Shown here: positions 11,661 to 22,242 of the stretch, piece after piece | Layout: every line of letters begins with the position of its first letter | Numbering within the stretch: position 1 is the first letter of the stretch | DNA from: Cannabis sativa | Taxonomy: Eukaryota; Streptophyta; Magnoliopsida; Rosales; Cannabaceae | Reading direction: 5' to 3' | Length of the DNA: 64,000 nucleotides | Assembly: GCF_029168945.1 (NCBI RefSeq) | Contig: NC_083605.1 | Location: forward strand, 31,137,280 to 31,201,279 | Translations under genes and position numbers: made by a program | Notes under the pieces: generated by a model | Databases searched by the model: none | What the model was told of the DNA's origin: nothing | Seen by the model: the letters and a program-made list of their open reading frames with translations, nothing else

Positions 11661-12842
11661 TGTCACGGGCTCACCTTTTCAGGCAGCGGAACACCCGTGC
11701 GGCACCTTGACTTCTCTAAGCCAAGGTCAGCCTTCCAACCATCCGAGTAACAATGGGCTCATTTTTCGCGCGGCCGTGTGCCTCGTGCACACTTCCGTCT
11801 CTCGAACAACTCCCGCCGAGTCATGCTCGCAAGCATCCATGAGTGCATCCATGCATCGAGGCTCTCTAGCCAAGATACTCACACTGTCCATAGGTTCCCA
11901 CCATGGTCAGACAAATCCCAACACCGACGCTCACCTTGTCACTCGTGACCAAGGTAGCATGTGTGGCGAGATGCCAACACCAAGCCAACGTGCCAACGCC
12001 TCTATCATGCCCCATTCGATACTGTCCGAATAGTCTCCCTCGTCGCCCAAGGACTCCCATACGTCCATGGACCAATCCTCAAGGCGCCATGCCTCCACGC
12101 ATGTTGGCAGGCCCTCAAGACAAGCCACCAAACCAGTTGCATACATTAGACCTCTGTCCTTTTCCAACATGGTACATCCGTCCCATGCGCGTATGTAAAC
12201 TAGCCCACGAATGACTACCCGTGTCATCTCGTGTTGAGACTCGTGGCCTAGGCGCACCACGACGTCTCTTGGAGGATCTAGGCCACGTCTCGTGCAAGCG
12301 GCATACCGGCAAGCCAAGGGAAACGTACCATTGAACCTCTGGCGGCATTCTTCGACGCACTACCGGGTCGGCCCGATAATGTCCATGAGTACTCCAACTC
12401 ATGGAGACATATGAGTCCCCTCGTGGTCCTCATATGCCCGCCCTACTAGTCCCCACTGGCTAGTAGTAGCTCACTTAGCACCAAGGTGCAAGGGGTGGTG
12501 GAGAGCTGACACCAGGGTACCCCCCTTAAAGAGCATTCTGAGCTTTTAGCCTTCTACCAGGAACATAGATGATTTTTGCTCTGTAGACATATGGGAAGCA
12601 CCATATACCAAATCACCTAGTTTCGCCAAACCGATTGCACCATTCTATTTGTAGACCCAAATAAATGGCGAATACCAAGTCCCGTCCCGATCCGGACAAT
12701 ATTGAAGATATTTACGAAAATGCCACTGCATACAAACTAAGCATCAGCATGCCACCTGCATGCACCACAACATGCGCCACCACTTGGCCAACTTGTGGGC
12801 ATCACTTAGCTTGTAACGTGCCATCATAGACTGCACGTAACA
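11661..12842 (-). repeat. 5' LTR of LARD-like element
   Basis: 1182 bp, the transcription-start LTR of the minus-oriented element. See the whole-element entry for comparison with its partner. Confidence 0.9.
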
Positions 12843-12960
12843 CCGGGGGTTGAAACTAAAAATTGTGTATTATCAACTATTTTGCAATTTGTTTTCTTGT
12901 TTGAGATTCTAATCCTATGTTGGTGCGCTGAATTTTTCTTTTGCGTGTGTAATTTAGTGC

Positions 12961-13440
12961 ATGAACGAGCAAGAAGAAGACCTTGAACTAGCTCCTATTG
13001 ACCCCGAAATTGAACGCACTTTCAAACAAAGGAGAAAAGGAATAAAAGGCTAAAAAATGCTGCAATATGACCGGTGGGTTTCAAGTTGGGGGTGCTCATA
13101 ATAGTGCCAATCCTATTGCCTTGGTCGATGATAGAGCCCGAGCAATAAGAGAGTATGCAGCCCCCATGTTCAACGAGCTTAATCTGGGTATTGTGAGACT
13201 CGAAATCCAAGCACCTCACTTTGAGCTCAAGCCCGTCATCTTTCAAATGCTCCAAATGGTTGGTCAATTTGGTGGGCTGGCAACGGAAGATCTTCACATC
13301 CATATTCGCTCATCCTTGGAGGTGAGTGACTCTTTCAAGCTACAAGGAGTAAGTGAAGAGGCTTTAAGGTTGAAGTTGTTCCCATTTTCCTTGAGGGATC
13401 GAGCTAGAGCATGGCTCAATACCCTTCCTCCCGATTCTGA
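12961..13440 (+). pseudogene. Athila-like gag fragment
   Basis: Start of a Ty3/gypsy gag. ATG at 12961 opens a short acidic stretch (MNEQEEDLELAPIDPEIER) that stops near 13052. The next segment is in another frame from 13067 and contains the conserved Athila/Tat-type gag core: RAIREYAAPMFNEL, FELKPVIFQMLQMVGQFGG, LRLKLFPFSLRDRARAWL. Homology ends at about 13440 just after LNTLPPDSE, where the sequence turns into AT-rich CACTA-like DNA. The rest of gag and all of pol are missing from the window. Gag would form the particle around the element's RNA; this copy is inactive (frameshift and truncation). Confidence 0.85.
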
Positions 13441-13509
13441 GTTGTTGTGTATTATTTGTTGTTATTCATTTTGTTGTGGAACCGGTTCCATTTTAATTTA
13501 TATTTAAGA

Positions 13510-14165
13510 CATCTACTTCTAGTGACTTTTACGGTAACGTGACTTTTTCAGTATTAGTGACTTTTCTGGCGAAACTTATTATTAAAAATTTTATCAAATT
13601 TACGTATCGTCTTTTTTTAAAGTTTTCCATATTTTTTATAAGAATCATATATGGGTTCCATCTCAAAATAAATTAGTGATGAGTGGAGTAGTCCATGTTT
13701 TTATATATGACTCAATACTTTTATATTTAATCTATGTGGGACAAGATTTTCAATTAATTTTAAATATTAATTATTTTTTAATCTCATATTTTTTTTTAAA
13801 TTATTTATTTATGCTATATAAAAATAAACTCTATTAACCTTTTTTATATTTATGAATAATCCCCTTTTTTCTTTCTATATTGTTAATGGGACTTAAGGAA
13901 ACCCAGTTTAACATGAGATATAATATACAATTTAATAGTCTTATTTATTTTACTTTGATAATACAAAAAATTTTACTTTTAACAATAAAATTTATGACTA
14001 ATTACAAATCATCATTCTTATGTTGTGATTAAAAAAGTTGTGGCTAAAAGTACAAATTTTTGTGACTAAATGTGTTTTTGTTGTGACTAAAAGTCACATT
14101 TAGCCACAAAAAATTTATGTTCTTACTAAAAAATTATCACTAAAAGAACTATTTTTTTTGTAGTG
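13510..14165 (-). mobile_element. CACTA (En/Spm) element end
   Basis: The right border on the minus strand reads CACTACAAAAAAAATAG, the characteristic CACTA terminus, ending at 14165. Inside it are subterminal repeats of the type TTAGTCACAA/TTAGTGACTTTT (near 13530, 13550, 14085 and 14100). No transposase is seen and no matching left terminus, so it is a fragment or an internally deleted copy that abuts the truncated gag. Confidence 0.65.
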
Positions 14166-14546
14166 CATGCTAGAAATTATAGAAAACTTTTAATCAATTA
14201 TAAAAAAAGTATGCCATGCTAGACATTTTAGTGTCTTTAACAATGTTCTATATAATAAGATAATAATACAACAAACGACACGTACAATAATGAGAGGTTG
14301 GGTAACAGGAGTTTCATTAAAGGGCGAAGGGTAAACCCCAAACTTTGTGGCATTTGATTACATCTTTCATTGAGTACTTGTACTATTGTTGCTAATTTAG
14401 TTTGAGCATTGCTATAAACCACCCTTCTACATCAATAAGCATATGCATCTTTCTCTTCTTAATTATATAGACAAATATAATGCCCACACACACTCTTTTC
14501 AGCCTACATATATATATATATAAAGAGAGAGAGGATGTAACTATTA
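14166..14546. other. Intergenic, no gene seen
   Basis: AT-rich spacer between the CACTA end and the 3' end of the small minus-strand gene. It contains a short TA run near 14508-14522. Small open stretches have no motif. Confidence 0.4.
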
Positions 14547-14552
14547 TTTATT
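14547..14552 (-). terminator. Candidate polyadenylation signal
   Basis: AATAAA on the minus strand, about 80 nt past the stop codon of the 98-codon gene, a normal distance for a plant transcript. Confidence 0.45.
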
Positions 14553-14632
14553 AATTAAAAGGTTACAAAACATAAGGTAAGAGGGAAAGAGAAAAGCTGT
14601 ATACATAGAGTACATACATAATTGATGCTAGG

Positions 14633-14929
14633 CTAAGTAGAGAAGAAAGTAAACACAAAATTATTATCAGTACTAACACCAAGAGAATGATGAGGATGAG
14701 GTTTCTTCATCATAATATTCTTCTTGCTCTTGTTCCTGTTCCTGTTCTGCATCATCATCACCATGATATTCTCCTCCACCTCATGACTATTATTATAATT
14801 ATTATGATCATCATCATCTGCCTTCTTTGAGCTTGTACTCTTCATTCCATTCCCTTTGCCTGATGATAAAGCTGCTTTTCTCTCCACTCTTCTCCTCATT
14901 ACGTACTCTTCAGGAATGAATACATCCAT
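14633..14929 (-). CDS. Small conserved-looking plant protein, function unknown
   Basis: 98 codons with ATG at 14929 and stop at 14633, single exon. The N-terminus MDVFIPEEYVMRRRVERKAA is followed by a polar low-complexity middle (acidic DDDD, then Asn-, Met- and Lys-rich) and an aromatic end, NNFVFTFFST. From memory, small uncharacterised plant proteins share an IPEEYV-type start and a short aromatic C-terminal tail; I could not check this. No signal peptide or membrane segment is visible; the Arg/Lys clusters could direct it to the nucleus (inference). A TATA box lies about 85 bp upstream and a polyadenylation signal about 80 bp downstream. Unlike its neighbours it overlaps no transposon, so it is the best host gene here. 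Simple ATG/AAT repeats in the middle suggest a fast-changing linker. Confidence 0.7.
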   Translation of the reverse strand: MDVFIPEEYVMRRRVERKAALSSGKGNGMKSTSSKKADDDDHNNYNNSHEVEENIMVMMMQNRNRNKSKKNIMMKKPHPHHSLGVSTDNNFVFTFFST

Positions 14930-15010
14930 ATTTAACTAATCTTGAAGATTTTGTTCTCCAATATAGGAAATGAAATTTATTATGTCCCCCAACTTTGTTG
15001 AGATATGGAA

Positions 15011-15022
15011 AATATATATAGC
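15011..15022 (-). promoter_or_regulatory. TATA box of small gene
   Basis: GCTATATATATT on the minus strand, about 85 bp before the ATG at 14929. It predicts a 5' leader of about 50 nt. A GA/CT microsatellite (15081-15095), common in plant core promoters, lies just upstream. Confidence 0.55.
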
Positions 15023-16160
15023 ATATTTTGCTCCTCTTTAATTATTAACTCTAATAAAGTACCCCTTAGCTGGGAGTGAAGAGAGAGAGAGAGAATATGA
15101 GTAACATAGGAAATTAAAGTTGATGTGATACCATGGGCGTTTTGGGATGAGTATACCCCATGTTTTTTTTTTCTTAATTTTTTTTAATTCAAAGCAAAAC
15201 AGTGTATATTAATTCGCCAAATTAACGAAATTTCCAAAGTGCAGTGGATGTAGTAGTAGTGTACACACTTGGGTTTTGGAAATGAATTAAAAAATAAATA
15301 ATAAATTAAATAAAAAGTGTGAGTAATAGTAAGGACATAACAACATTACAAATGTAATTGTACGCAGAGAGCATGTGTAAAGTTAGACAACTTTGTGTTT
15401 AGACGAGTGTCTGCAGTTTTACACTACAACGGTTTCTTTTCTCTTCTCTTTCTCTTCACTCAACTCTCTCAACTCAACAACCCTCCCTTCGTTCCTTTAA
15501 ACAGATAAATATTTTTCTTTATATTATTTTTAGAAGAAATTATACTCTATACTATTTTTATATTGTCCTCTTTTATTTTTACTCTTTTTTTAAAGTCTAT
15601 CATTTTTACCTCTTTTTTTAAACATTGTGCTAATTTTACCCCTGTCACTTCAAGATACTCTCCATGTGACTCTCTTATGTCAAGGTATTTTGGGTACAAT
15701 ACATATAAAAATAGGTATGTTTCGAATAAATATAAAATTAAAAGTAAATTTGATTAATTGATTAATAAAAGTGGTATTTTTCAACTTACTCCTATTATTT
15801 ATTAGGTAACTAAGCGGTGCATCCCCAGTGTTGGCTAACTTTTGTAAATTATACATATGTATATTATATTATATTAAATAATTTTTACTGCAATCAATCA
15901 AAAATTACTTAAAATTTAATTAAAAAGTTATTATGTAATAAGAAAATAATTGATTAGCATAATAGAAATTTTTTTTGGCTATTATATAATTTTTGGTTGT
16001 TAGTTGTTACATAATAATTAATAACTTGTGTGTTTTTCTATTAGTCAAAATATAAAAATCTCAAAATATTGAAAAATAGAATAAAACAATTATAGAATGT
16101 CACATAAATTTGTTTGTGCATTCCTTTATATATATATATATATAATTATTATATATATAT
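15023..16160. other. Intergenic, AT-rich
   Basis: Promoter side of the small gene. 15430-15495 is a strongly pyrimidine-rich tract on the plus strand that resembles the 5' leader of a plant transcript, but no convincing coding region follows. A (TA)n run ends at 16160 and is the insertion site of the chromovirus. No gene supported. Confidence 0.4.
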
Positions 16161-18386
16161 TGTAAAGCCCGCTTAGTTAATTTGGAAATTAGCAGCTGTT
16201 TATGTTTAATTATGAAATTATTTATAGCTATTTAAATAATTTATTACTGTTATTTATGGAATTCAGAAATGCATGATTAGGTCATCAGCAGTTTTTATAT
16301 TTCGCATTTCCGGTGTCCGGTATTTTGGAACTCGGCGTTTGGCTCAGTAGAAATCACAACTTAGTATGTTAATAGTTTGGGGACGGGTTTTAGACATTGG
16401 GAATGTCGGGAATGACCGGGAATTTAGAATTTCCCAAAATACCCCTTTAGTGTGTTTTATGTGATTTTATGGTGGAGGGGCAAAATGGTCTTTTTGCCCC
16501 AATGACTTTTTGTCTTTTAGTGATTTTTAAATGGAAATTAAATATTATTTGGTTATTTTTAGTTGGCTGAAATAAGTTTAGTTAAATGGCATTATTCTTT
16601 TAATTTCTTTCATTTTTCATCACTTAGAGAAAAAAATAGAAATTTTCAAGAAAACTCTCTCTCTTTTCCTCTCATTTTCGGCTGGTGCATGGGATTCAAA
16701 GGGCTGGATTTTGTCAATCTTTCAAGTGAATTTTCATCCTAAATCTAAGCATTTTCCAAGCTAGGTTAGCTCTCTTGATTTCTTCCTTTAAATTTTGAAA
16801 AAAATGATGAAAAAGTTGAGTAAATGCTTGTTTATTTGAAGTTCTTGCTGCTGTGAATTGTTGTTGTTTTCTAAAGTTTATCTTGCTATTTTTTAAGTAA
16901 TTTAGAGCTAGTGTATGCATGTTGATTACTTGGAATTATGTTTTGGGAGTTTTTAGTTCAAGAGCATGATTTTTGAAAATGTATGTGAATCTGTAAATTC
17001 TTGTTTGTGGTTGATCATTTTCATTTTCAGAGGCTTAGTTATGCATATTTATGTAGGTTTGATCTAGCTTGATTGCATGTTAGTGGATTTTAATCAAGTT
17101 TGAGTTTTGGAACTCAAAGCTTGGTCTTTAATGGCATTTTGTGATTCTGTGAGTTCTGGGTGATTTTGTTGCCTTTGAATGGTTATTTGGGGTATATAGA
17201 TCAGGTCTGGAAGGTCTTGCATGATTTGGGTTAGATTTGATCGAGTTATGAATTTTGAAAAATTCTGCCGAGGAACCGGAATTCGGTTGTGCAACGGAAT
17301 TCGGATGGGTGTCCGATAATTCCCGAACCGGAATTCGGTTGGGCAACCGGTCTAGGTTGGGGAATTTTTCCGAACCCTAGTTTTCCTCGTTTTTATGTTT
17401 TCAGGGGTATTGCCATGCTTTTTATCGATAGGGAAACTTTTAGTTCCTAGTTTTTGTACCCGGGAAGTGATTTAGCGTGTCACTTATAGCGTTGTGATTT
17501 TTATGGTTTAGGAGCTGTGTCCGCCGCTCGGCTTCGGTTCCGGTCGGGTTGACCGGCACACCTGAAATCGGAATCCAGGTAAGATTAGTATAACAGTATG
17601 CATATGTAGATTACATGTTTAGCGTGCATGTAGGAAGCTTGCTAGATTACATTAGTCATGTATTTAGGCTTCGAACCATCCAACCTGTCACGTCGGTACA
17701 GGCTGGAGTATGACCAGCAGCCGGAGTATGACCGGTTTGACCGATCAGCCGACACTTGGTTGGTGGTTCGGTGCTATTGACCTATCCGTCGGTACAGTGG
17801 AGTATGACCGGCGGCGGAGTATGGCCGGTTCGGCCGATCGGGAGGATACTTGTCAATAGTACCGTCCCCTGAACGTTCAAAACTCAGTACCATGTTGGAC
17901 ATGGCAGTAGTAGCTCAGTACCATGTTGGACATGGCAGTAGCGGGACTCAGTATCGTGTTGGACACGGCAGTCAGTTTTATGTATGATATTATTATGCTT
18001 TTCTTACTGAGTCTGTCGACTCACAGTTTATGTTCATGTGTAGGTAAAGGCAAGGCTGTAGCTGATGGACCGTGAGCGAGCTTATGAGATTGTACATGTC
18101 GGGGCGGTTAGGCCTGGAGCGTACGATCCTCGGGACAGCACGGCTGAGATTTTTGTAACTGTCGTTAGACGACTTTCATTTTGATGTAAAAGTTGAACAG
18201 TTAAAACGTTTGTAAATGATTTTATAAATCGGGATCCCGAGACTTTTATAATATGTTTTACAAGTTTAATCAAAAAGCAAAAATTTAATTAATCACGTTT
18301 TTCCATAAACCTCGTTGAATAGCGGCAAATTTTGCACAATACGTTTAAAAATCACGTAATACGCCTAAGATAGTTAGGGTGTTACA
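16161..18386 (+). repeat. 5' LTR of chromovirus
   Basis: 2226 bp. It contains three tandem hairpin repeats (about 17880-17975), a degenerate copy of the ACCGGAATTCCGGT palindrome cluster (17274-17355) and a consensus splice donor CCAG|GTAAGA at 17578/17579. It differs from the 3' LTR mainly at CCGG and CAG/CGG words. Confidence 0.92.
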
Positions 18387-18389
18387 ATT

Positions 18390-18401
18390 TGGTATCAGAG
18401 C
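18390..18401 (+). other. Primer-binding site, tRNA-iMet
   Basis: TGGTATCAGAGC, three bases after the LTR end; the standard initiator tRNA-Met primer site. Downstream bases (CGCC before AGG) diverge from the full complement. Confidence 0.85.
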
Positions 18402-18668
18402 CGCCAGGTTGTCTTCCGAAGATCGTCACGACATGTACAATCATCATCAGCAGTTAGCTCGGTTCACGGTTCAGTAAGCCTTTATTGCTTTAGTAGTTTA
18501 TTTTATTCAGTTATGGAAAAGAAAAGCCTGTTAGGAAGCATGTTAGTAGCCTGATAGTAGAATAGGCGCATGTTTCATTTCTAATTTCCAAATTAAGCGG
18601 CATTAGTAAGCTCGCCTTGAATACGACCTGATATGCCAACTCTTGGTTTCGCAGGCGGTTCTAACTAG

Positions 18669-20167
18669 ATGGACGCCAGGCGGACTACCAGGAGTCAGGG
18701 CAACTCCGTGGGGTCGAATCAGGGAGAGGGAGCTCAGTTTCCCCCACCTGCCAGGGGCCGAGGTAGAGGTCCCCGAGGCAGGGCTCGTGGTCGGGGTGAT
18801 GAGAACCCGCCACAGGCTGCCCAGGCTCCCCCAGCCGATCAGGAGCCGGGTGGGAGTTGCGGTTTGCGGAGATGCAAGCCCGGATCGAAGAACAAGACCT
18901 CGAGATTCAGAGGTTGAGACAGCAGGGTGCTCCTGCAGTTCCTGTGCCCGTAGTTCCAGTGGCACCTGCCCCTGCTGCCCAGGCCGAGATAGTGGTGGCG
19001 GCCCATAGATTGGAACCTTTGTATGAGCGGTTCCGGAAGCAAGCACCTCCGGTATTCCTGGGAGGTCCGGACGTGATGAAAGCCGAGCGATGGGCGCGGT
19101 GATTACCGAATCTGAATTTCATGGGTGTCACCGGTAACGACAGAGTGGTGTGCGCCACGTTTCAGTTCCAGGAGGACGCCCTGGTATGGTGGGACATGGT
19201 GTCTCAGATTCACGATGTCACCACCATGACCTGGGAAAGGTTTCAGGAACTCTTCAACGCGAAATACTATAATGAGGCGGTCAGAAGCGCCAAGAGGAAA
19301 GAGTTCGTTCACCTGACCCAGCGGGAGAACATGAGCGTCACTGAGTATACTACTCAGTTTGACCGGTTGGCTAGGTTAGCCTCGGGAATTGTGCCGACCG
19401 ACTTCAGCAAGAAGGAGAAGTACTTGGACGGGTTGAATCCCAAGATCAGGCATGACCTGATGATCACCACGGACGACAGCACCACCTATGCTCAGATGGT
19501 GGAGAAGGCACTGCGAGCTGAGGGCGCAGTGGGGTGCATGTCAGAATCAGTCAGTACTCCGGTTAGTGGCGGAGCTCCTACCCCTCCTGCATCAGGCTAT
19601 AGTAGGGGGAGTAGTGGTTCGGCCATTGATCAGAGGAAGAGGGCACCCACTGCTTCCGGCGGCTCGAGTCAGAACAAGAGGTTCTGGGGGAACCAGAACA
19701 GAGGGAGTCGTCCTGGTGGTACTGAGACCCGATTCTCCTATCCCGAGTGCCCTAGCTGCAAGAGGCACCATCGGGGCGAATGCAAAGGTCAGGGATGCTT
19801 TCTTTGTGGCATGCCCGGACACTTCAAGAGGGAATGTCCCCAGCTCCGGCCAGAGGCACCGAGAGCTCCAGCGATACCCACTCCAGCCAGGGTGTTCGCT
19901 ATCACGCAGGCTGATGCAGATGCCAGCCCATCAGTTGTTACAGGTCAGCTTTTTATTAACAACTCGCTTTATTCAGTGCTGTTTGATTCTGGGGCTACAC
20001 ATTCTTATGTGGCGGCCAGAGTCTTTAGTAAGTTGGGTAGACCCTTTGATAGATATAAATCAGGGTTTGGAACCCTGTTACACAGCGGAGAATTGGTTAT
20101 CTCCAATAGGTGGATTAGGTCTATGCCGATCGGGATAGATGGTAGAGAGTTAAGCGGCGATCGATAG
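18669..20167 (+). pseudogene. Chromovirus gag and protease, broken
   Basis: ATG at 18669 starts a gag with an Arg/Gly/Pro-rich N-terminus. A frameshift near 18850 moves the reading to the frame that continues from 18857. An in-frame TGA lies at 19100-19102, inside the gag core. From 19121 the frame runs 348 codons: gag core (VWWDMV, WERFQELFNAKYY, EFVHLTQRENMSVTEYTTQF), a CCHC zinc knuckle at about residues 226-239 (CFLCGMPGHFKREC), then aspartic protease with DSGAT at residue 289. It ends in a frameshift near 20155, where the protease/RT linker continues in the frame beginning at 20170. Gag makes the particle and the protease cuts the polyprotein. A splice acceptor (TTTCGCAG) lies at 18647-18654, just before the start codon. 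Confidence 0.93.
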
Positions 20168-20169
20168 AG

Positions 20170-22242
20170 ATGAGCTTAGTCGAATTTGATATTATTTTAG
20201 GAATGGATTTCCTATCTAAATATTCGGCGAGCATTGATTGTAAGAGGAAGATGGTGGTCTTCCAACCGGAAAGTGAAGAACCGTTTGTATTTGTGGGTTC
20301 GGTTCAGGGATCTCGGATCCCGGTGATCTCGGCTATGTCAGCGAGAGAATTATTGCACGGCGGGTGCTTAGGGTTTCTGGCCGTGGTGGTGGACACCACT
20401 CGGCCAGACACCATTCGGCCAGAGGACATCAGAGTGGTTCGGGAATTTTTGGACGTTTTTCCCGAAGAACTTCCAGGGTTACCACCTCAGCGGGAGATTG
20501 ATTTCGTGATTGACTTGGCACCAGGGGTGGACCCGGTTTCCAAAGCCCCGTATAGGATGGCTCCAGCTGAACTTAAGGAATTAAAAATTCAGCTCCAAGG
20601 GTTGCTTGACATAGGGTTCATTCGGCCCAGTGTGTCACCCTGGGGAGCCCCGGTTTTGTTCGTCAAGAAGAAGGATGGATCTATGAGGATGTGCATCGAC
20701 TACAGAGAGTTGAACAAGCTGACGGTGAAGAATAAATATCCATTACCTAGGATCGATGACTTGTTCGATCAGCTTCAGGGGAAGACAGTCTTTTCTAAGA
20801 TTGATCTCCGTTCGGGTTATCATCAGTTGAGAATCCGAGAGGAGGACATTCCAAAGACGGCTTTCCGCACTAGGTATGGACACTACGAGTTTCTGGTTAT
20901 GTCATTCGGACTAACCAATGCTCCTGCAGCATTCATGGACCTAATGAATAGAGTATTCAAGGATTTCCTCGATATCTGTGTGATTGTGTTTATCGACGAC
21001 ATCCTCGTGTACTCTCAATCAGAAGAGGAGCATGAGTTACATCTTCAGATGGTACTGCAACGACTTCGAGAACATAAGCTCTACGCCAAGTTCAAGAAAT
21101 GTGAGTTCTGGTTGTCTCAGGTGTCCTTCCTAGGGCACATTGTGAGTAAAGATGGGATCAAGGTGGATCCCGGAAAGATTGAATTCGTCAGGGATTGGCC
21201 GAGACCGAAGACAGTGACAGAGATCAGAAGCTTCTTGGGATTAGCTGGGTACTACCGTAGGTTCGTGGAGGGGTTCTCCAAAATTTCAATGCCCCTAACC
21301 GAGCTTACAAAGAAGAACCAGCGATTTATCTGGTCAGATAAATGCGAAGCTAGTTTTCAGGAGCTGAAACAAAGGTTGATTACTGCACCGGTACTAGCTT
21401 TGCCTTCGGACAAGGAGAAGTTCGTAGTCTACTGTGACGCATCCAAACAGGGTTTGGGGTGCCTATTGATGCAAGCCGATCGGGTTATCGCTTATGCCTC
21501 CCGTCAGTTAAAGGATTATGAACAGCGATACCCGACTCATGATTTAGAATTGGCCGCAGTGGTTTTTGCACTGAAGATTTGGCGGCATTACCTTTATGGG
21601 GAGAAGTGCGAGATCTATACCGACCATAAAAGTCTCAAGTATTTCTTTACTCAGAAAGATTTGAACATGAGACAAAGGCGTTGGTTGGAATTAGTGAAGG
21701 ATTACGATTGCGAGATCCTCTATCATCCCGAAAAAGCCAATGTAGTGGCCGATGCCCTGAGCAGAAAGGGTCCCGGGCAAGTAGCTAGCATGGTTCAGAT
21801 CTCACCTCAGCTAGCAGAGGATATGGTTAGATCCAGCATTGAGTTTGTGGTAGGTCAGCTTCACAACTTAACGCTGCAATCTGATCTGTTAGAAAGAATA
21901 AAGGTTGCTCAGATGACAGATCCGGAGTTAGTGAAGATCCGAGATGAGGTATTGGCTGGTCAAGCCAAAGACTTTTCGATGTCAGATAGTGGAATGCTTT
22001 TGTATAAAGCCAGGGTTTGTGTTCCGAACAGTGTGGAATTGAGGAACGAGATCTTTGAGGAGGCTCATTCTACCCCGTATTCTCTACATCCCGGCACCAC
22101 CAAGATGTACCAAGATTTGAAACCGTACTTCTGGTGGAACGGTATGAAGAAGAATTTGGTAGAATTCGTATCGAGATGCCTCACTTGTCAGCAGATCAAG
22201 GCTGAACATCAGAGACCAAGCGGGGGTTGTTGCAGCCTCTAA
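20170..22242 (+). CDS. Chromovirus pol: reverse transcriptase and RNase H
   Basis: 690 open codons. The start is the end of the protease ([14 protein letters not shown]). Reverse transcriptase follows ([32 protein letters not shown], then the catalytic FIDD at residues 274-277). RNase H has Asp423 (YCDASKQG) and Asp485 (TDHKSL), ending VADALSRK. The integrase zinc-binding region ([10 protein letters not shown]...CLTCQQIK) closes the frame. The stop arises from a one-base shift in a run of G near 22220, after which integrase continues in another frame. RT copies the RNA and RNase H removes it. The catalytic residues are intact, so this part could be functional if the frame were continuous. The first ATG is not the true start; the frame is a continuation of gag-protease. 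Confidence 0.93.
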   Translation: MSLVEFDIILGMDFLSKYSASIDCKRKMVVFQPESEEPFVFVGSVQGSRIPVISAMSARELLHGGCLGFLAVVVDTTRPDTIRPEDIRVVREFLDVFPEELPGLPPQREIDFVIDLAPGVDPVSKAPYRMAPAELKELKIQLQGLLDIGFIRPSVSPWGAPVLFVKKKDGSMRMCIDYRELNKLTVKNKYPLPRIDDLFDQLQGKTVFSKIDLRSGYHQLRIREEDIPKTAFRTRYGHYEFLVMSFGLTNAPAAFMDLMNRVFKDFLDICVIVFIDDILVYSQSEEEHELHLQMVLQRLREHKLYAKFKKCEFWLSQVSFLGHIVSKDGIKVDPGKIEFVRDWPRPKTVTEIRSFLGLAGYYRRFVEGFSKISMPLTELTKKNQRFIWSDKCEASFQELKQRLITAPVLALPSDKEKFVVYCDASKQGLGCLLMQADRVIAYASRQLKDYEQRYPTHDLELAAVVFALKIWRHYLYGEKCEIYTDHKSLKYFFTQKDLNMRQRRWLELVKDYDCEILYHPEKANVVADALSRKGPGQVASMVQISPQLAEDMVRSSIEFVVGQLHNLTLQSDLLERIKVAQMTDPELVKIRDEVLAGQAKDFSMSDSGMLLYKARVCVPNSVELRNEIFEEAHSTPYSLHPGTTKMYQDLKPYFWWNGMKKNLVEFVSRCLTCQQIKAEHQRPSGGCCSL

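Larger units (their letters stand above)
7903..12842 (-). mobile_element. Complete non-autonomous LTR retrotransposon (LARD-like)
   Basis: A 4940-bp element with two 1182-bp LTRs (7903-9084 and 11661-12842) and a perfect 5-bp target duplication CCGGG (7898-7902 and 12843-12847). On the minus strand the LTRs read TGTTACG...GTGACA. The primer site lies inside the right LTR and the polypurine tract inside the left one, so transcription runs right to left. The LTRs differ at about five places by eye (for example C/T near 7997 versus 11761), which indicates a recent insertion. The 2576-bp interior has no open frame above about 100 codons and no gag or pol motif, so proteins must be supplied by another element. 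It sits exactly within the primer site of an Athila-like element. Confidence 0.92.

Noticed and set aside
7886..12402. ORFs of 62-131 codons on both strands at 7886-8644 and 11638-12402
   Set aside because: They lie in the two LTRs, overlap each other on both strands and show no known domain. They recur only because the LTR is repeated.
13022..13303. Minus-strand ORF of 93 codons
   Set aside because: Antisense to the Athila-like gag frame, which has recognisable motifs.
18390..18408. tRNA gene signals at TGGTATCAGAGC sites (also 11641, 32142)
   Set aside because: These are primer-binding sites that copy only the complement of a tRNA 3' end; no cloverleaf or A/B boxes.
18603..19158. Overlapping plus and minus ORFs around 18603-19158
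   Set aside because: They are shadows of the Arg/Gly/Pro-rich gag N-terminus in other frames.
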